A stretch of DNA of 64,000 nucleotides from Actinomycetes bacterium (GTDB lineage: Bacteria; Actinomycetota; Acidimicrobiia; Acidimicrobiales; Palsa-688). The stretch is taken from the NCBI GenBank assembly GCA_021850325.1, contig JAJZMF010000020.1, positions 62,001-126,000 on the forward strand, written 5' to 3'. The translations under genes and the position numbers were made by a program. Each line of letters begins with the position of its first letter. The first letter of the stretch is position 1. Shown here one piece after another: positions 26,138 to 35,280 of the stretch. Under the pieces are notes generated by a model. It was not told the DNA's origin and did not search any database. It worked only from the letters and a program-made list of their open reading frames with translations.

Positions 26138-26914
26138 GTGGCTCTGCGCGGTTTCGGCGTCGACATCGGCGGTTCAGGCATCAAGGGCGCTGTCGTCAAC
26201 CTCGACGAGGGCGGCCTGGCCGGCGAGCGCTACAAGGTCGCCACACCCCAGCCGTCCACCCCCGAGGCCGTGGGCAAGGCCTGTGCCGAGGTGGTGGCCC
26301 ACTTCGGGTGGCAGGGCCCCATCGGCTGCACGTTCCCGGCAGTGGTGGACCACGGCGTTGCCCGCAGCGCGGCCAACGTCGACAAGAGCTGGATAGGCAC
26401 CAACATCGAGGACGTGGTGGCAGCGGCCACCGGCCTGGAGGTGACGGCTGTCAACGACGCCGACGCAGCCGGTATCGCCGAGGCCAACTGGGGCGCCGCC
26501 CGGGGCGTCGCAGGCCTCGTCGTGCTGGTGACACTGGGGACGGGGATCGGCACCGCCCTCGTCTACGACGGGGCCCTGGTGCCGAACGCGGAGCTGGGCC
26601 ACATCGAGCTGGACGGGGCCGACTACGAACAGCGGGCCTCTGCTGCCGCCCGCGAGCGGGAGTCCCTCAGCTGGGAGAAGTGGGCCCGGCGACTGCAGCG
26701 CTACTTCTCCGCCCTGGAGGCGTACCTCTGGCCGAGCCTGTTCGTGGTGGGAGGAGGCGTGAGCCGCCGGGCGGAGAAGTTCCTCCCCCTGCTCAACCTG
26801 CAGACGCCGATCGTGCCGGCCAGGTTCCAGAACGAAGCTGGGATAACCGGGGCCGCCTACCTGGCCTCGCGCCTGGGCCCGGTGCCCCTCGGGGTCACCG
26901 GCCGGCAACCCTGA
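26138..26914 (+). CDS. ppgK: polyphosphate glucokinase
   Basis: A ROK-family kinase that phosphorylates glucose with polyphosphate (and usually ATP), typical of actinobacteria. The 258-residue protein has [13 protein letters not shown] (phosphate-binding), [16 protein letters not shown] with the catalytic Asp, [10 protein letters not shown] and NAELGHIE. No ROK zinc motif is present, as expected for PpgK. Its 3' end overlaps the convergent ABC exporter gene by 20 bp. With the GH1 beta-glucosidase nearby it could feed glucose released from beta-glucosides into glycolysis. Confidence 0.93.
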   Translation: MALRGFGVDIGGSGIKGAVVNLDEGGLAGERYKVATPQPSTPEAVGKACAEVVAHFGWQGPIGCTFPAVVDHGVARSAANVDKSWIGTNIEDVVAAATGLEVTAVNDADAAGIAEANWGAARGVAGLVVLVTLGTGIGTALVYDGALVPNAELGHIELDGADYEQRASAAARERESLSWEKWARRLQRYFSALEAYLWPSLFVVGGGVSRRAEKFLPLLNLQTPIVPARFQNEAGITGAAYLASRLGPVPLGVTGRQP

Positions 26915-28877
26915 CGTCGACCGGCCGTCCGTCACCCACCGGGCCTGCTGCCCCGGCCGGGCCCGGGGCTTGCCCGTCGTGCTCGGCCCGCGAGCCCTGC
27001 TCGGCGAACTGCGTCCGGTACAGCTCAGCGTAGAGGCCGTCCGCCTCCAGCAGCTCGGAGTGGGTGCCCCGCTCGACCACCCTGCCACCGTCCACCACCA
27101 GGATCAGGTCGGCGTCGCGCACCGTCGAGAGCCGGTGGGCGATGACCAGCGAGGTCCGGCCGGTGAGCACCTTGGCGAGCGCCCTCTGCACGGCCACCTC
27201 GGACTCGGAGTCCAGGTGCGCCGTCGCCTCGTCGAGGACCACTACGTCAGGGGCCTTCAGCAACAGGCGCGCGATGGCCACCCGCTGCTTCTCGCCCCCT
27301 GACAGGCGGTACCCCCTGTCCCCCACCAAGGTGTCCAAGCCGTCGGGAAGGCTGGCCACCATGTCCAGGATCTGCGCGTCGCGCAACGCGTCCGACAACT
27401 GCTGCTCGGTCGCGTCCGGACGGGCATAGAGCAGGTTGGAGCGGATGGTGTCGTGGAACAGGTGGGGGTCCTGTGTCACCACGCCCACCACGCCCTGCAG
27501 GGACGCCAGGCTGGCGTCACGCACGTCGGTGCCGTTTATGCGCACCGCTCCCGAGGTCACGTCGTAGAGCCTGGCCGCCAGGTGGCTGAGGGTCGTCTTC
27601 CCGGCTCCCGAGGGGCCGACCAGGGCCACCAGTTGCCCGGGTTGGGCGGTGAACGAGACGTCGAAGAGCACCTGTTGGCCACCTCCCCGCTCGGGGACGG
27701 CCACCGACTCCAGGGAAGCCAGGGACACCTCCTCCGGCCGGGGGTAACGGAAGTCCACGTGGTCGAAGACCAGTTCGGCCGGTCCCCTCACCAGGTCCAC
27801 CGCACCCGGCTTGTCGTCGATCATCGGGGGCAGGTCGAGCACCTCGAACACCCGGTCGAAGGAGACCAGGGCCGTCATCACGTCGACCTGCACATTGGAC
27901 AGCGAGGTCAGTGGCCCGTACAGACGCGTCAGGTACAGCGTCATGGCGACCAGCGTGCCGAGCGAGAGCGACCCGTGAGCCACCATCACCCCGCCCACCC
28001 CGTAGACGAGAGCGGTGGCCAGCGAGGCCGTCAACATCAAGCCGGTGAAGAAGATCCGCCCGTACATGGCGGTGGTCACGCCGATGTCGCGCACCCGGCC
28101 CGTCCGGGAGCGGAACAGGTCCGACTCCCCGCTGGGCCGGCCGAAGATCTTCACCAGGAGGGCGCCCGCAACGTTGAAGCGTTCGCTCATCATGGCGTTC
28201 ATCTCCGCGTTCAGCCCGTAGGCCTCCCGCGTTATGCCGGCCAACCGTCGCCCCACCCAGCGGGCAGGAAGGATGAACACGGGCAGCATCAGCAGGGCCA
28301 GCAGCGTGACCTGCCAGCTGAGCACGAACATGGCCGCAAGGGTGACGGCGACACTGATCGTGTTGCCGATGACCGAGTTGAAGGTGTCGGTGAAGGCCTG
28401 CTGCGCCCCCAGGACATCGTTGTTGAGCCTCGATATCAGCGCACCGGTCTGCGCCCGGGTGAAGAACGCGACGGGCATGCGCTGGATGTGGGAGAAGACC
28501 CGGTTACGCATGTCGTAGATGAGCCCTTCACCGACCCGGGCCGATATCCAACGCTCCCAGAGGCCCAGGCCGGCGTCCAGGACGGCGATGGCGCCGATGG
28601 CCACGGCCAACCAGATGACAACGCCGTCGGGCACCCGGTGGCCGGGGCGCGCCACCAGGTGGTTCACGATGCCCCGCGTGAGCAGAGGGTTGACCGCTCC
28701 GACCAGTGCGTCGAAGACTATGAGCACGAGGAAGACGACCAGGAGGCCCCGGTAGGGCCGGGCGAAGCCGAGCACCCGGCGCACCGTGCCCTTGGGCAAC
28801 TTGTGCTGGGTCACCTTGCGGTCCTGGCGCAGGGAGCGCATGGCGGCCCAGCCTCCGCCCATGCCGGAGTGCATCAT
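26895..28877 (-). CDS. ABC transporter, fused membrane and ATPase domains (exporter type)
   Basis: A 660-residue half-transporter that should work as a homodimer in the membrane. Residues 35-350 form an ABC type-1 transmembrane domain with six helices. Residues about 385-620 form the nucleotide-binding domain: Walker A VGPSGAGKTT, Q-loop TQDPHLFHD, signature LSGGEKQR, Walker B VVVLDEATAHLD and the H-loop AHRLST. It resembles multidrug/lipid exporters. ATG 28877 is followed by a second ATG at 28874. The Gly/Pro-rich C-terminal tail overlaps ppgK in antisense. Confidence 0.93.
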   Translation of the reverse strand: MMHSGMGGGWAAMRSLRQDRKVTQHKLPKGTVRRVLGFARPYRGLLVVFLVLIVFDALVGAVNPLLTRGIVNHLVARPGHRVPDGVVIWLAVAIGAIAVLDAGLGLWERWISARVGEGLIYDMRNRVFSHIQRMPVAFFTRAQTGALISRLNNDVLGAQQAFTDTFNSVIGNTISVAVTLAAMFVLSWQVTLLALLMLPVFILPARWVGRRLAGITREAYGLNAEMNAMMSERFNVAGALLVKIFGRPSGESDLFRSRTGRVRDIGVTTAMYGRIFFTGLMLTASLATALVYGVGGVMVAHGSLSLGTLVAMTLYLTRLYGPLTSLSNVQVDVMTALVSFDRVFEVLDLPPMIDDKPGAVDLVRGPAELVFDHVDFRYPRPEEVSLASLESVAVPERGGGQQVLFDVSFTAQPGQLVALVGPSGAGKTTLSHLAARLYDVTSGAVRINGTDVRDASLASLQGVVGVVTQDPHLFHDTIRSNLLYARPDATEQQLSDALRDAQILDMVASLPDGLDTLVGDRGYRLSGGEKQRVAIARLLLKAPDVVVLDEATAHLDSESEVAVQRALAKVLTGRTSLVIAHRLSTVRDADLILVVDGGRVVERGTHSELLEADGLYAELYRTQFAEQGSRAEHDGQAPGPAGAAGPVGDGRPVDVRVAGR

Positions 28878-28886
28878 GGGCCCGCC

Positions 28887-28922
28887 CGCCTGTGCCTCCC
28901 GGGCCGCCTGTGCCTCCCGGGC
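28887..28922. repeat. 18-bp direct repeat, two copies
   Basis: CGCCTGTGCCTCCCGGGC occurs at 28887-28904 and 28905-28922, with a third degenerate part after it. It lies between the GH1 stop and the exporter start. On the minus strand each copy presents GGGAGG, so the exporter's Shine-Dalgarno region is duplicated. Confidence 0.8.
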
Positions 28923-28957
28923 CGCCCGTGCCGCGACCGCTCGCTCACCGTGGCCTC

Positions 28958-30370
28958 TCAGTCCTCGGGCGGCAGGCCGTTGGACCGGGCCACCCGTCGG
29001 TACCAGTGGTAGCTGTCCTTGGGCACCCGCTCACCCGTCGGGTAGTCGACCCAGGTGAGACCGAACCGGACGGAGTACCCGAGCGCCCATTCGAAGTTGT
29101 CCATGAGGCTCCAGACGAAGTAGCCCCCAACGTCCACGCCGGCCTTCAGGGCGTCGTGCACAGCTGCGATGTGGCGGGCCAGGTAGGCGATGCGACCAGG
29201 GTCGTGGACTGCGCCGTCCGGGCCCCTGTAGTCGTGCTGCGCGGCGCCGTTCTCAGTGACGTAGAGGGGCAACCTGGGGTACTCCCGGTGCAGGCGGACC
29301 AGGATCTCCGTGAGCCCGGCGGGGTCCACCTCCCAACCCGTGGACAGGTGCTCCATGCCCTGGCGCCCCACGCCACGGACGCCGAAGCTAGCGTTGGTCT
29401 CTCCCGGCCCCACCGGGCCCACCAGGTACCCCGCCGCCCTGGCCTCGTCCTCGCGTCCCATGTCCGCCACGACTGCAGTGCTGTAGAAGTTGACCCCGAG
29501 GAAGTCGACGGGGCGGCTGATGGCCTCCAGGTCGCCCGGTCTCACCACCTCGAAGCTCCCGCCCGCCCGTCCCACTTCCTGGACGAGGTCCTCGGGGTAG
29601 CTCGCCCTGAGCACCGGGTCGAGGTAGAAGCGGTTCAGTACCGCGTCGGCCACCCGGGCCGCCCGGAGGTCCAGTTCGTGGTCGGTGGCAGGGGTGTAGT
29701 GGTTGAGGTTGAGGGTTATGCCGACCGGTGACCGGGTCGTAGCGCGCAGGGCCTCGACTGCCGCACCGTGGGCGAGGAGCAGGTGGTGGCTGGCGGCGAC
29801 GCCCGAGGCCACACCACGGGTGCCGGGGGCGTGGGCCCCCGTCCCGTAGCCCAACCAGCCCGAGCACCAGGGCTCGTTGAGCGTGATGTACATCCCGACA
29901 TCGTCCCCCAGCGCCCCGGCCACGACGGCGCTGTAGTCGGCGAAGCGCTGCGCCGTCCCTCGCGCCAACCACCCACCCTGGTCCTCCAGGGCCTGAGGCA
30001 GGTCCCAGTGGTAGAGGGTCGCCACGGGCACGACACCCCTGGAGCGCAGCCCGTCCACGAGGCGCCGGTAGAAGTCCAGGCCGGCCTGGTTCGCCGGCCC
30101 CTTGCCGTCGGGCTGCACGCGGGGCCAGGCGACCGAGAAGCGGTAGGCGCCGAGACCGAGGGCCCCGATCAGGTCGAGGTCCTCGTCCAGACGGCCGTAG
30201 TGCCCGCAGGCCACGTCACCTGTGTCACCGTTGAGCGTCCGTCCAGGCGTGTGCGAGAACGTGTCCCAGATCGAAGGCCCCCGCCCGTCCTCGTGCACCG
30301 CCCCCTCGACCTGGTAGGCCGCGGTGGCGGCACCCCACAGGAAGCCATCGGGGAAGGGTGCAGTGGCCAT
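28958..30370 (-). CDS. glycoside hydrolase family 1 beta-glucosidase
   Basis: A cytoplasmic retaining beta-glycosidase of 470 residues. The N-terminus FPDGFLWGAATAAYQVEGA, the acid/base Glu in TLNEP and the nucleophile Glu in TENG are in place, as are the C-terminal VWSLMDNFEWALGY and RFGLTWVDYPTGER motifs. It lacks a signal peptide, so it acts on imported cellobiose or aryl-glucosides. ATG 30370 has AAGGAG 6 nt upstream and a TAGCCT hexamer further upstream. It is divergent from an orphan solute-binding protein, which may deliver its substrate. Confidence 0.96.
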   Translation of the reverse strand: MATAPFPDGFLWGAATAAYQVEGAVHEDGRGPSIWDTFSHTPGRTLNGDTGDVACGHYGRLDEDLDLIGALGLGAYRFSVAWPRVQPDGKGPANQAGLDFYRRLVDGLRSRGVVPVATLYHWDLPQALEDQGGWLARGTAQRFADYSAVVAGALGDDVGMYITLNEPWCSGWLGYGTGAHAPGTRGVASGVAASHHLLLAHGAAVEALRATTRSPVGITLNLNHYTPATDHELDLRAARVADAVLNRFYLDPVLRASYPEDLVQEVGRAGGSFEVVRPGDLEAISRPVDFLGVNFYSTAVVADMGREDEARAAGYLVGPVGPGETNASFGVRGVGRQGMEHLSTGWEVDPAGLTEILVRLHREYPRLPLYVTENGAAQHDYRGPDGAVHDPGRIAYLARHIAAVHDALKAGVDVGGYFVWSLMDNFEWALGYSVRFGLTWVDYPTGERVPKDSYHWYRRVARSNGLPPED

Positions 30371-30458
30371 TCGAAGCTCCTTGTAACGCGCCGGGAGGGG
30401 GCCAGGCTAGCAACCACAGGGCGCTCGACCGGGGCCTGCCCCGTCCGCCGCTTGCGCC

Positions 30459-30539
30459 TTCACGGCCCCGGCTTCACGGCCCCGGCTCCACCGCCGTACC
30501 AGGGCCGTACCAGGGCCCCACCAGGGCCGCACCAGGGCC
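30459..30539. repeat. two short tandem repeat arrays
   Basis: TTCACGGCCCCGGC occurs twice (30459-30486). An 11-bp unit related to GTACCAGGGCC occurs four times (30496-30539). They lie between the divergent GH1 and solute-binding protein genes, upstream of the latter's promoter. Confidence 0.75.
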
Positions 30540-30579
30540 GCGCTCGCCCCGGGCCGGGCCGCTGGTAGAACCGTTCCCC

Positions 30580-32238
30580 GTGGCGAGCGGGAAGGTGCTG
30601 GGGGCCCTGTTGGCGGCCGCGCTGGCCATGAACGGCAGCGCCTCGGCCAACGCGGGCACCACCCAACTGGTCATAGCACCGGCGGCCGTGGCCCGTTTCG
30701 TAGACAACTTCAACCCCTTCGACACGGCACAGGCGTTCAGCTGGACAGGGGTCGACTCCCTCTTCTACGAGCCCCTCGTCCTCTACGACGGGGCACAGGC
30801 GGACGAGTACTACCCCTGGCTGGCGACAAGCTGGGCCTACAGCCCGAGCGGTCAGACGGTCACCTTCGAGCTCCGCTCCGGCGTCCACTTCGCCGACGGC
30901 TCGGTCCTCACCGCCGCCGACGCCGCCTACAGCTTCAACCTCGTCAAACAGGTGCCTGCCCTGGCGCCGGGGCTCGAGGTCGTCTCCGCCAGCGCCGTCG
31001 GGCCGCTCAGCCTGTCCCTGACCCTGGGCGGGCCGGCTTACACGGAGATGCAGGCGCTGGCGACGGTGCCGATCGTGAAGGCCGGCTACGGCGGGGCCGA
31101 CCCGTTGCGCTATGTGGACCGCTCCCCCGACGGCACCGGCCCCTACGCGCTGGCTCGCGGGGGCTTCAGCCCTCAGAGGCTCGTCCTGGCCGCCCGCCAC
31201 GGCTACTGGCAACGCGGCGAGCCTGCGGTCCAGCGCCTGGTCTTCCCTGCCTTCCGCGACCCCGCCCAGCTCCGTGCCGCGTTGACGTCGGGCGGGCTCG
31301 ACTGGGCGGGGACGTTCATGCCCGATGTCAGGCAGGCCTACGCCGCCCGCGAGCCCGCCCACCACCACTACTGGCTCGTCCCCGTGGCCACCGTGGCCCT
31401 CGACCTCAACCTGGCCTCAGGCGCCACGTCCGAGCTCGCCGTGAGGAACGCCATCAGTGACGACCTCGACCGCCAGGCCATCTCGACCGCTGTCTCGGGT
31501 GGCTACGACCCGCCCGCCACCTCGGCGCCCGGCCTGGTCATGCCGGCCGATGCGGGCCTGGTCGGCCCCGGGGCCGGTACCCGGCTGAGCACGCATGCCC
31601 AGCGCGCCGCGGCCGGGCAGGCCATGACGGCCGGTGGCTTCCACATCGGCGCCGCCGGCTACTGGGTGGGCGCCAACGGCAGGCCTCTCGCCCTGCGCCT
31701 GGTGGCGCCCTCGGGCACGGTGCAGGCCAGTGTGGGCGAGGTGGTGGCCCGGGAGCTGAGCGCAGCGGGTTTCGCGGTGTCCTATCGCGCCCTCGGCCCC
31801 GCTGCCTGGCAGGAGGCGCTGAGCAGCGGGGCGTTCGACGCCGCCGTGGTAAGGGGACAGAACGGGCCCGACCCCTACCCCATGTACCGCCAATGGCTCG
31901 ACCCGGCGCTCCTCGTCGGCGGCCGGGCCGCCCAGGGGGACTACGGTCGCCTGAGCAGGGCCACGTTGCCCGCCGCGGCGACCGTCGTGAGCAGGGGCCT
32001 CGCCGCCTACGCGTCCAGCCCGCCCGGCTCACCGGCCGCCGTGGCCGCCGCCCGTTCCATAGCTTCAGTGGTCGACCGGGACAGGCTGGTCGTGCCCGTG
32101 GTCTACGCATCTGCGTGGGGCGAGTTCAGCACGGCGCACGCCATCGGCTGGCCCTCCGGGGCCGACCCCTACGAGCCGGCGACCCCCGAGCCGCCCTTCC
32201 TGGAGTACACCCTGCTCCAGCTCTCGCCCGCCAACTGA
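30580..32238 (+). CDS. orphan ABC solute-binding protein, family 5
   Basis: A 552-residue exported receptor of the SBP_bac_5 fold. GTG 30580 gives a compact signal peptide (hydrophobic LGALLAAALAMNGSASANA); TAGAAC at 30566-30571 is a weak -10. FYEPLVLYDG, GVHFADGSVLTAADAAYSFN and SPDGTGPYALARG are family landmarks. No permease or ATPase gene is adjacent, so it either serves the Opp-like importer elsewhere in the window or an unlinked one. It is more divergent and less aromatic than the binding protein at 10140-11873. Peptide, nickel or oligosaccharide substrates are all possible for the family. Confidence 0.85.
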   Translation: MASGKVLGALLAAALAMNGSASANAGTTQLVIAPAAVARFVDNFNPFDTAQAFSWTGVDSLFYEPLVLYDGAQADEYYPWLATSWAYSPSGQTVTFELRSGVHFADGSVLTAADAAYSFNLVKQVPALAPGLEVVSASAVGPLSLSLTLGGPAYTEMQALATVPIVKAGYGGADPLRYVDRSPDGTGPYALARGGFSPQRLVLAARHGYWQRGEPAVQRLVFPAFRDPAQLRAALTSGGLDWAGTFMPDVRQAYAAREPAHHHYWLVPVATVALDLNLASGATSELAVRNAISDDLDRQAISTAVSGGYDPPATSAPGLVMPADAGLVGPGAGTRLSTHAQRAAAGQAMTAGGFHIGAAGYWVGANGRPLALRLVAPSGTVQASVGEVVARELSAAGFAVSYRALGPAAWQEALSSGAFDAAVVRGQNGPDPYPMYRQWLDPALLVGGRAAQGDYGRLSRATLPAAATVVSRGLAAYASSPPGSPAAVAAARSIASVVDRDRLVVPVVYASAWGEFSTAHAIGWPSGADPYEPATPEPPFLEYTLLQLSPAN

Positions 32239-32293
32239 GCACCGCCTGCGAGCACCTTTTTCCGGTCCCTAAGGCTCCTCTCAGCTGTTTTTG

Positions 32294-32327
32294 AGGCGTT
32301 CAGGGTTGATTGGCCTATGGAACGCCT
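32294..32327. promoter_or_regulatory. spaced inverted repeat upstream of the HtrA gene
   Basis: AGGCGTTC (32294-32301) and GAACGCCT (32320-32327) form perfect 8-bp arms 18 nt apart. A TATGGA hexamer lies between the arms near the second one. This may be a regulator site in the promoter of the protease gene. Confidence 0.4.
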
Positions 32328-32365
32328 GACGGCACTGTGACTAGCGAGACCAAGGAGCGGTGAGC

Positions 32366-33805
32366 ATGGCACAACAGAGCGAGCACAGGTTCCCGAACTG
32401 GGGCGAAGCCGGTACACCCGGGACTGCAGGCCAGCCCTGGGCGGGTGCCGGGTGGGGTGCCGGCCAGGGCTGGCCGGGAACTGGCGCGACGGGCTGGGGC
32501 TCCCAGGGCCCCGCCGGCCCCCCGGACCAGGCCGCATGGGGCGGCCCGCCTCCGGGCGAACAGGGCCATTGGGCCGGCAAGGACGGCTCCGCACCCCCGA
32601 GACCGCCCCGGAGGCGGCTCGCCATCGCCGCCGCCCTCGTGGGCACGGCCCTGGTGGCCGGCGGTGCGGGCGCCGGTATCGCTCTGGCCGCCGACCAGCC
32701 GGGTGCCGGTAGTCCCAGCACCGTCCCAACCGCCGAGAACACCCCGGCAGCCTCGTCGCCCGCGCCGGGCGCGCCGGGCCAGGGGCTCAACGTGCCCGCC
32801 ATAGCTTCCCGGGTCGAACCGGCCACCGTGGACATAACCGCCACGGGCCCCAACGGCCAGGACGAGGGCACGGGGATGGTCATCACCCGGTCCGGCCTCG
32901 TGCTCACGAACAACCACGTCATAGTGGGCTCGACCAAGCTGTTCGCCCAGGTCAACGGGGCCGGTAAGAAGTACCCGGCAACGGTGGTGGGCACGAGCCC
33001 CACCGACGACGTCGCGCTGCTCCAGCTCCACGGGGGTTCAGCCTTCAGCACCGTGAGCATCGGCAACTCGAGCCAGGTCGCGGTGGGCGCCCAGGTCGTG
33101 GCGATCGGGAACGCCCTCGCCCTGCAGGGCCCTGAGACCGTGACGGACGGGATCATCGCCGCCACCAGCCGGACCATCAACGTCGGGGACCCGGCGACGG
33201 GCACCACGGAGACCCTGAAGGGCGTGTTCCAGACCACGGCCCCCATCAACCCGGGCAATTCCGGCGGCCCTCTCACCAACTCGGCAGGCCAGGTGATCGG
33301 CATGAACACGGCCGCAGCCACGGGGTCGGCCACGGGGACCAGCGCCTCCAACGTCGGCTTCGCCATCCCCATCGACCATGCGATGGCCATCGTCAACCAG
33401 ATCGAGGCGGGCAAGGCGAGCCCGACCGTGTTCATCGGGCCCCACGCCATCATGGGCGTGACGGTGGAGAGCGTGGCCTGTGCCGAGGGCCAGGTCTCCG
33501 GCTGCTACCCGCTGGGCTCGAACGGCCTGTTCGGCGGCCCCTTCGGCTTCAGCACCTACAGCGCGCCCACCCAGCACGGCGCGGTGGTGGCCGGCGTGGA
33601 GCCCGGAAGCCCGGCGGCAGGCGCGGGCCTGGCTGTGGGCGACGTGATAACCGCCGTGGACGGCCGCTCCGTGGCCAACCTTTCCGACCTGTCGCACCAG
33701 CTGACCGGCAAGAAGGTGGGCCAGGCCGTCACGGTCAAGTGGCTCAACCCCGGGGGCAGCGCCCACAGCGCCCGCCTCCAGCTCGAGGCGGGGCCGGCCC
33801 TGTAG
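32366..33805 (+). CDS. HtrA/DegP-like membrane-anchored serine protease
   Basis: An envelope quality-control protease of 479 residues. A cytosolic Gly/Trp/Pro-rich N-terminal region (about 75 residues) precedes one transmembrane helix (AIAAALVGTALVAGGAGAG), a linker, and a trypsin-like domain. The catalytic residues lie in NNHVI (His), TSPTDDVALL (Asp) and GNSGGP (Ser). A PDZ domain follows (GSPAAGAGLAVGDVITAVDG). An insertion with two cysteines (VACAEGQVSGCYPLG) separates them. ATG 32366 has AAGGAG 8 nt upstream; GTG 32360 is too close to it. Confidence 0.95.
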   Translation: MAQQSEHRFPNWGEAGTPGTAGQPWAGAGWGAGQGWPGTGATGWGSQGPAGPPDQAAWGGPPPGEQGHWAGKDGSAPPRPPRRRLAIAAALVGTALVAGGAGAGIALAADQPGAGSPSTVPTAENTPAASSPAPGAPGQGLNVPAIASRVEPATVDITATGPNGQDEGTGMVITRSGLVLTNNHVIVGSTKLFAQVNGAGKKYPATVVGTSPTDDVALLQLHGGSAFSTVSIGNSSQVAVGAQVVAIGNALALQGPETVTDGIIAATSRTINVGDPATGTTETLKGVFQTTAPINPGNSGGPLTNSAGQVIGMNTAAATGSATGTSASNVGFAIPIDHAMAIVNQIEAGKASPTVFIGPHAIMGVTVESVACAEGQVSGCYPLGSNGLFGGPFGFSTYSAPTQHGAVVAGVEPGSPAAGAGLAVGDVITAVDGRSVANLSDLSHQLTGKKVGQAVTVKWLNPGGSAHSARLQLEAGPAL

Positions 33806-33823
33806 GGCCTCCCCCACCAGCCT

Positions 33824-33870
33824 CCGCCCGCCGGCCGTCCGCTACCCTCCCGTGGACGGCCGGCGGGCGG
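33824..33870. terminator. 17-bp perfect hairpin with a promoter-like loop
   Basis: Arms 33824-33840 and 33854-33870 are perfectly complementary over 17 bp. The 13-nt loop contains TACCCT (33843-33848), a good -10 hexamer. It follows the HtrA stop by 18 nt and ends 13 nt before the flavin-reductase ATG, so it may terminate one gene and also hold the promoter of the next. Confidence 0.6.
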
Positions 33871-33883
33871 CCACACTCGTGGG

Positions 33884-34534
33884 ATGACCAACCCGCCGCC
33901 CGGCCCCGGCTCGTCCGGCAGCCACCTGCACTTCGCCCCCCCCTGGTCGGACGCACCGCAGGACCGTGACCCGCTGCGCAGGGCCAGGGGCCGTCTCCCG
34001 CTGCCTGTCACCGTCTGGCTGGCCCAGCCCGCGGGCAGCCCCGGGACCGAGCAGTTCGGGGCGGCCGGAGCCCCACGTCACGAGGCGAGGACAGGCAGCA
34101 GCGGTGCTTCGCAGCCCGGCCTGTTCCAGGGGGACCGTGGGACCGTGGGCCTCACGGTGTCCTCGCTTCTCGTAGCCCCCGGTGAGCCCGGCCTCCTGGC
34201 CGGCGTGGTCAGCCCCACCACCGACCTCGGAGACCTCCTGGCCGGCGAGGGTGGCACCAGCTTCACCGTGCACCTCCTCCGGCCCGGGCACCGCCGGCTT
34301 GCCCAGCACTTCGCCGGCCAGCTGCCCGCTCCCCCCGAACAGCTCGCGGTAGCCGTCACCCCTGCCGGCCCGGCGCTGGAGGTGGTGGACGACAGGATCT
34401 TCTGCCGGGCGACCGGCGTCAGCTCCTTCGGCTGGTCCCTGCTCGTCCAGGCCGAGGTGCTGGAGGTCGAGCTCGGCCGGCCCGGGCCTGCCCTCATCTG
34501 GTCCGCCGGCGCTTACCACAGCCTGGGAGGCTGA
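33884..34534 (+). CDS. flavin reductase-like (split-barrel) protein
   Basis: A 216-residue protein. From about residue 80 it follows the flavin reductase-like FMN-binding pattern: GTVGLTVSSLLVAPGEPGLLA, DLGDLLAGEGGTSFTVHLL (the usual LLresgrFtVnvL) and HRRLAQHFAG. The N-terminal 75 residues are Pro/Gly-rich and variable. It could supply reduced flavin or reduce a small molecule, though no partner oxygenase is adjacent. ATG 33884 is the only plausible start after the hairpin. The assignment is moderate because the cofactor-binding loops are not diagnostic. Confidence 0.7.
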   Translation: MTNPPPGPGSSGSHLHFAPPWSDAPQDRDPLRRARGRLPLPVTVWLAQPAGSPGTEQFGAAGAPRHEARTGSSGASQPGLFQGDRGTVGLTVSSLLVAPGEPGLLAGVVSPTTDLGDLLAGEGGTSFTVHLLRPGHRRLAQHFAGQLPAPPEQLAVAVTPAGPALEVVDDRIFCRATGVSSFGWSLLVQAEVLEVELGRPGPALIWSAGAYHSLGG

Positions 34535-34585
34535 CTGACGGCGCCCAGTGACGGCGGCCAGTGACGGCGGCCACCGCCGACGGGC

Positions 34586-35128
34586 TCAGCCCACCGGCCC
34601 CGGCGCAGCACCGGGGCCAGGAGCTCCCCCGAGCGCTCCCAGGGCTTCCCCCGTCACCCGGAAGGTCGTCCATTCGTCCATCGGCGTCGCTCCCAGTGCC
34701 CGGTAGAAGGATATGGCGGGCTCGTTCCAGTCGAGCACCGACCACTCGAGGCGGGGCAGGCCACGGGACAGAGCCTCGGAGGCCAGGGCGCCGAGCAGCG
34801 CCCTGCCCACCCCCCGCCGGCGGGCGGCCGGGCGCACGTACAGGTCTTCCAGGTAGAGCCCGTGCCTGCCCGTCCAGGTCGAGAAGGACAGGAAGTAGAC
34901 CGCTGTGCCCACCACCTCGCCGCCGAGCTCGGCCACCAGGGCGTGAGCACGCGCCCCGGGCGCGAACAACGCCTCGTTCAGGTCCGCCTCGCCTGCCTCC
35001 ACCTGGTCGGCTGCACCCTCGTACTCCGCCAGTTCCCGCACCAGGGCCAGGACGGTCGCCGTGTCCGAGGGCCGGGCCGGGCGGACGAGGACGCCCACGC
35101 CATCTCCCCTGTCGACCACGGTGGGCAT
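34586..35128 (-). CDS. GNAT-family N-acetyltransferase
   Basis: A 180-residue acyl-CoA-dependent acetyltransferase. It shows the GNAT core: VRPARPSDTATVLAL at the N-terminus, GTAVYFLSFSTW, LYLEDLYVRP, the acetyl-CoA loop RRRGVGRALL, and DWNEPAISFYRALGA. The WSVLDWNEPAISFY segment is typical of diamine (spermidine/spermine-like) N-acetyltransferases. ATG 35128 lies 5 nt after AGGGG; ATG 35149 is an alternative. It converges on the flavin reductase-like gene and is divergent from the receiver-HDOD gene. Confidence 0.9.
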   Translation of the reverse strand: MPTVVDRGDGVGVLVRPARPSDTATVLALVRELAEYEGAADQVEAGEADLNEALFAPGARAHALVAELGGEVVGTAVYFLSFSTWTGRHGLYLEDLYVRPAARRRGVGRALLGALASEALSRGLPRLEWSVLDWNEPAISFYRALGATPMDEWTTFRVTGEALGALGGAPGPGAAPGPVG

Positions 35129-35280
35129 TATTACCCCTGGCAGCGCCAAACGGGCAATCTCGGCCGCTCACCTTCGGTGCGTGGCCCCTCGTGCCGAAGT
35201 TGTACCAGGACCGGCGCCAGCCCACGCGGGCCGCTACAGCCACGCCGACGGCGGCTCCGCAGGCAAGACAAGGACCATGG

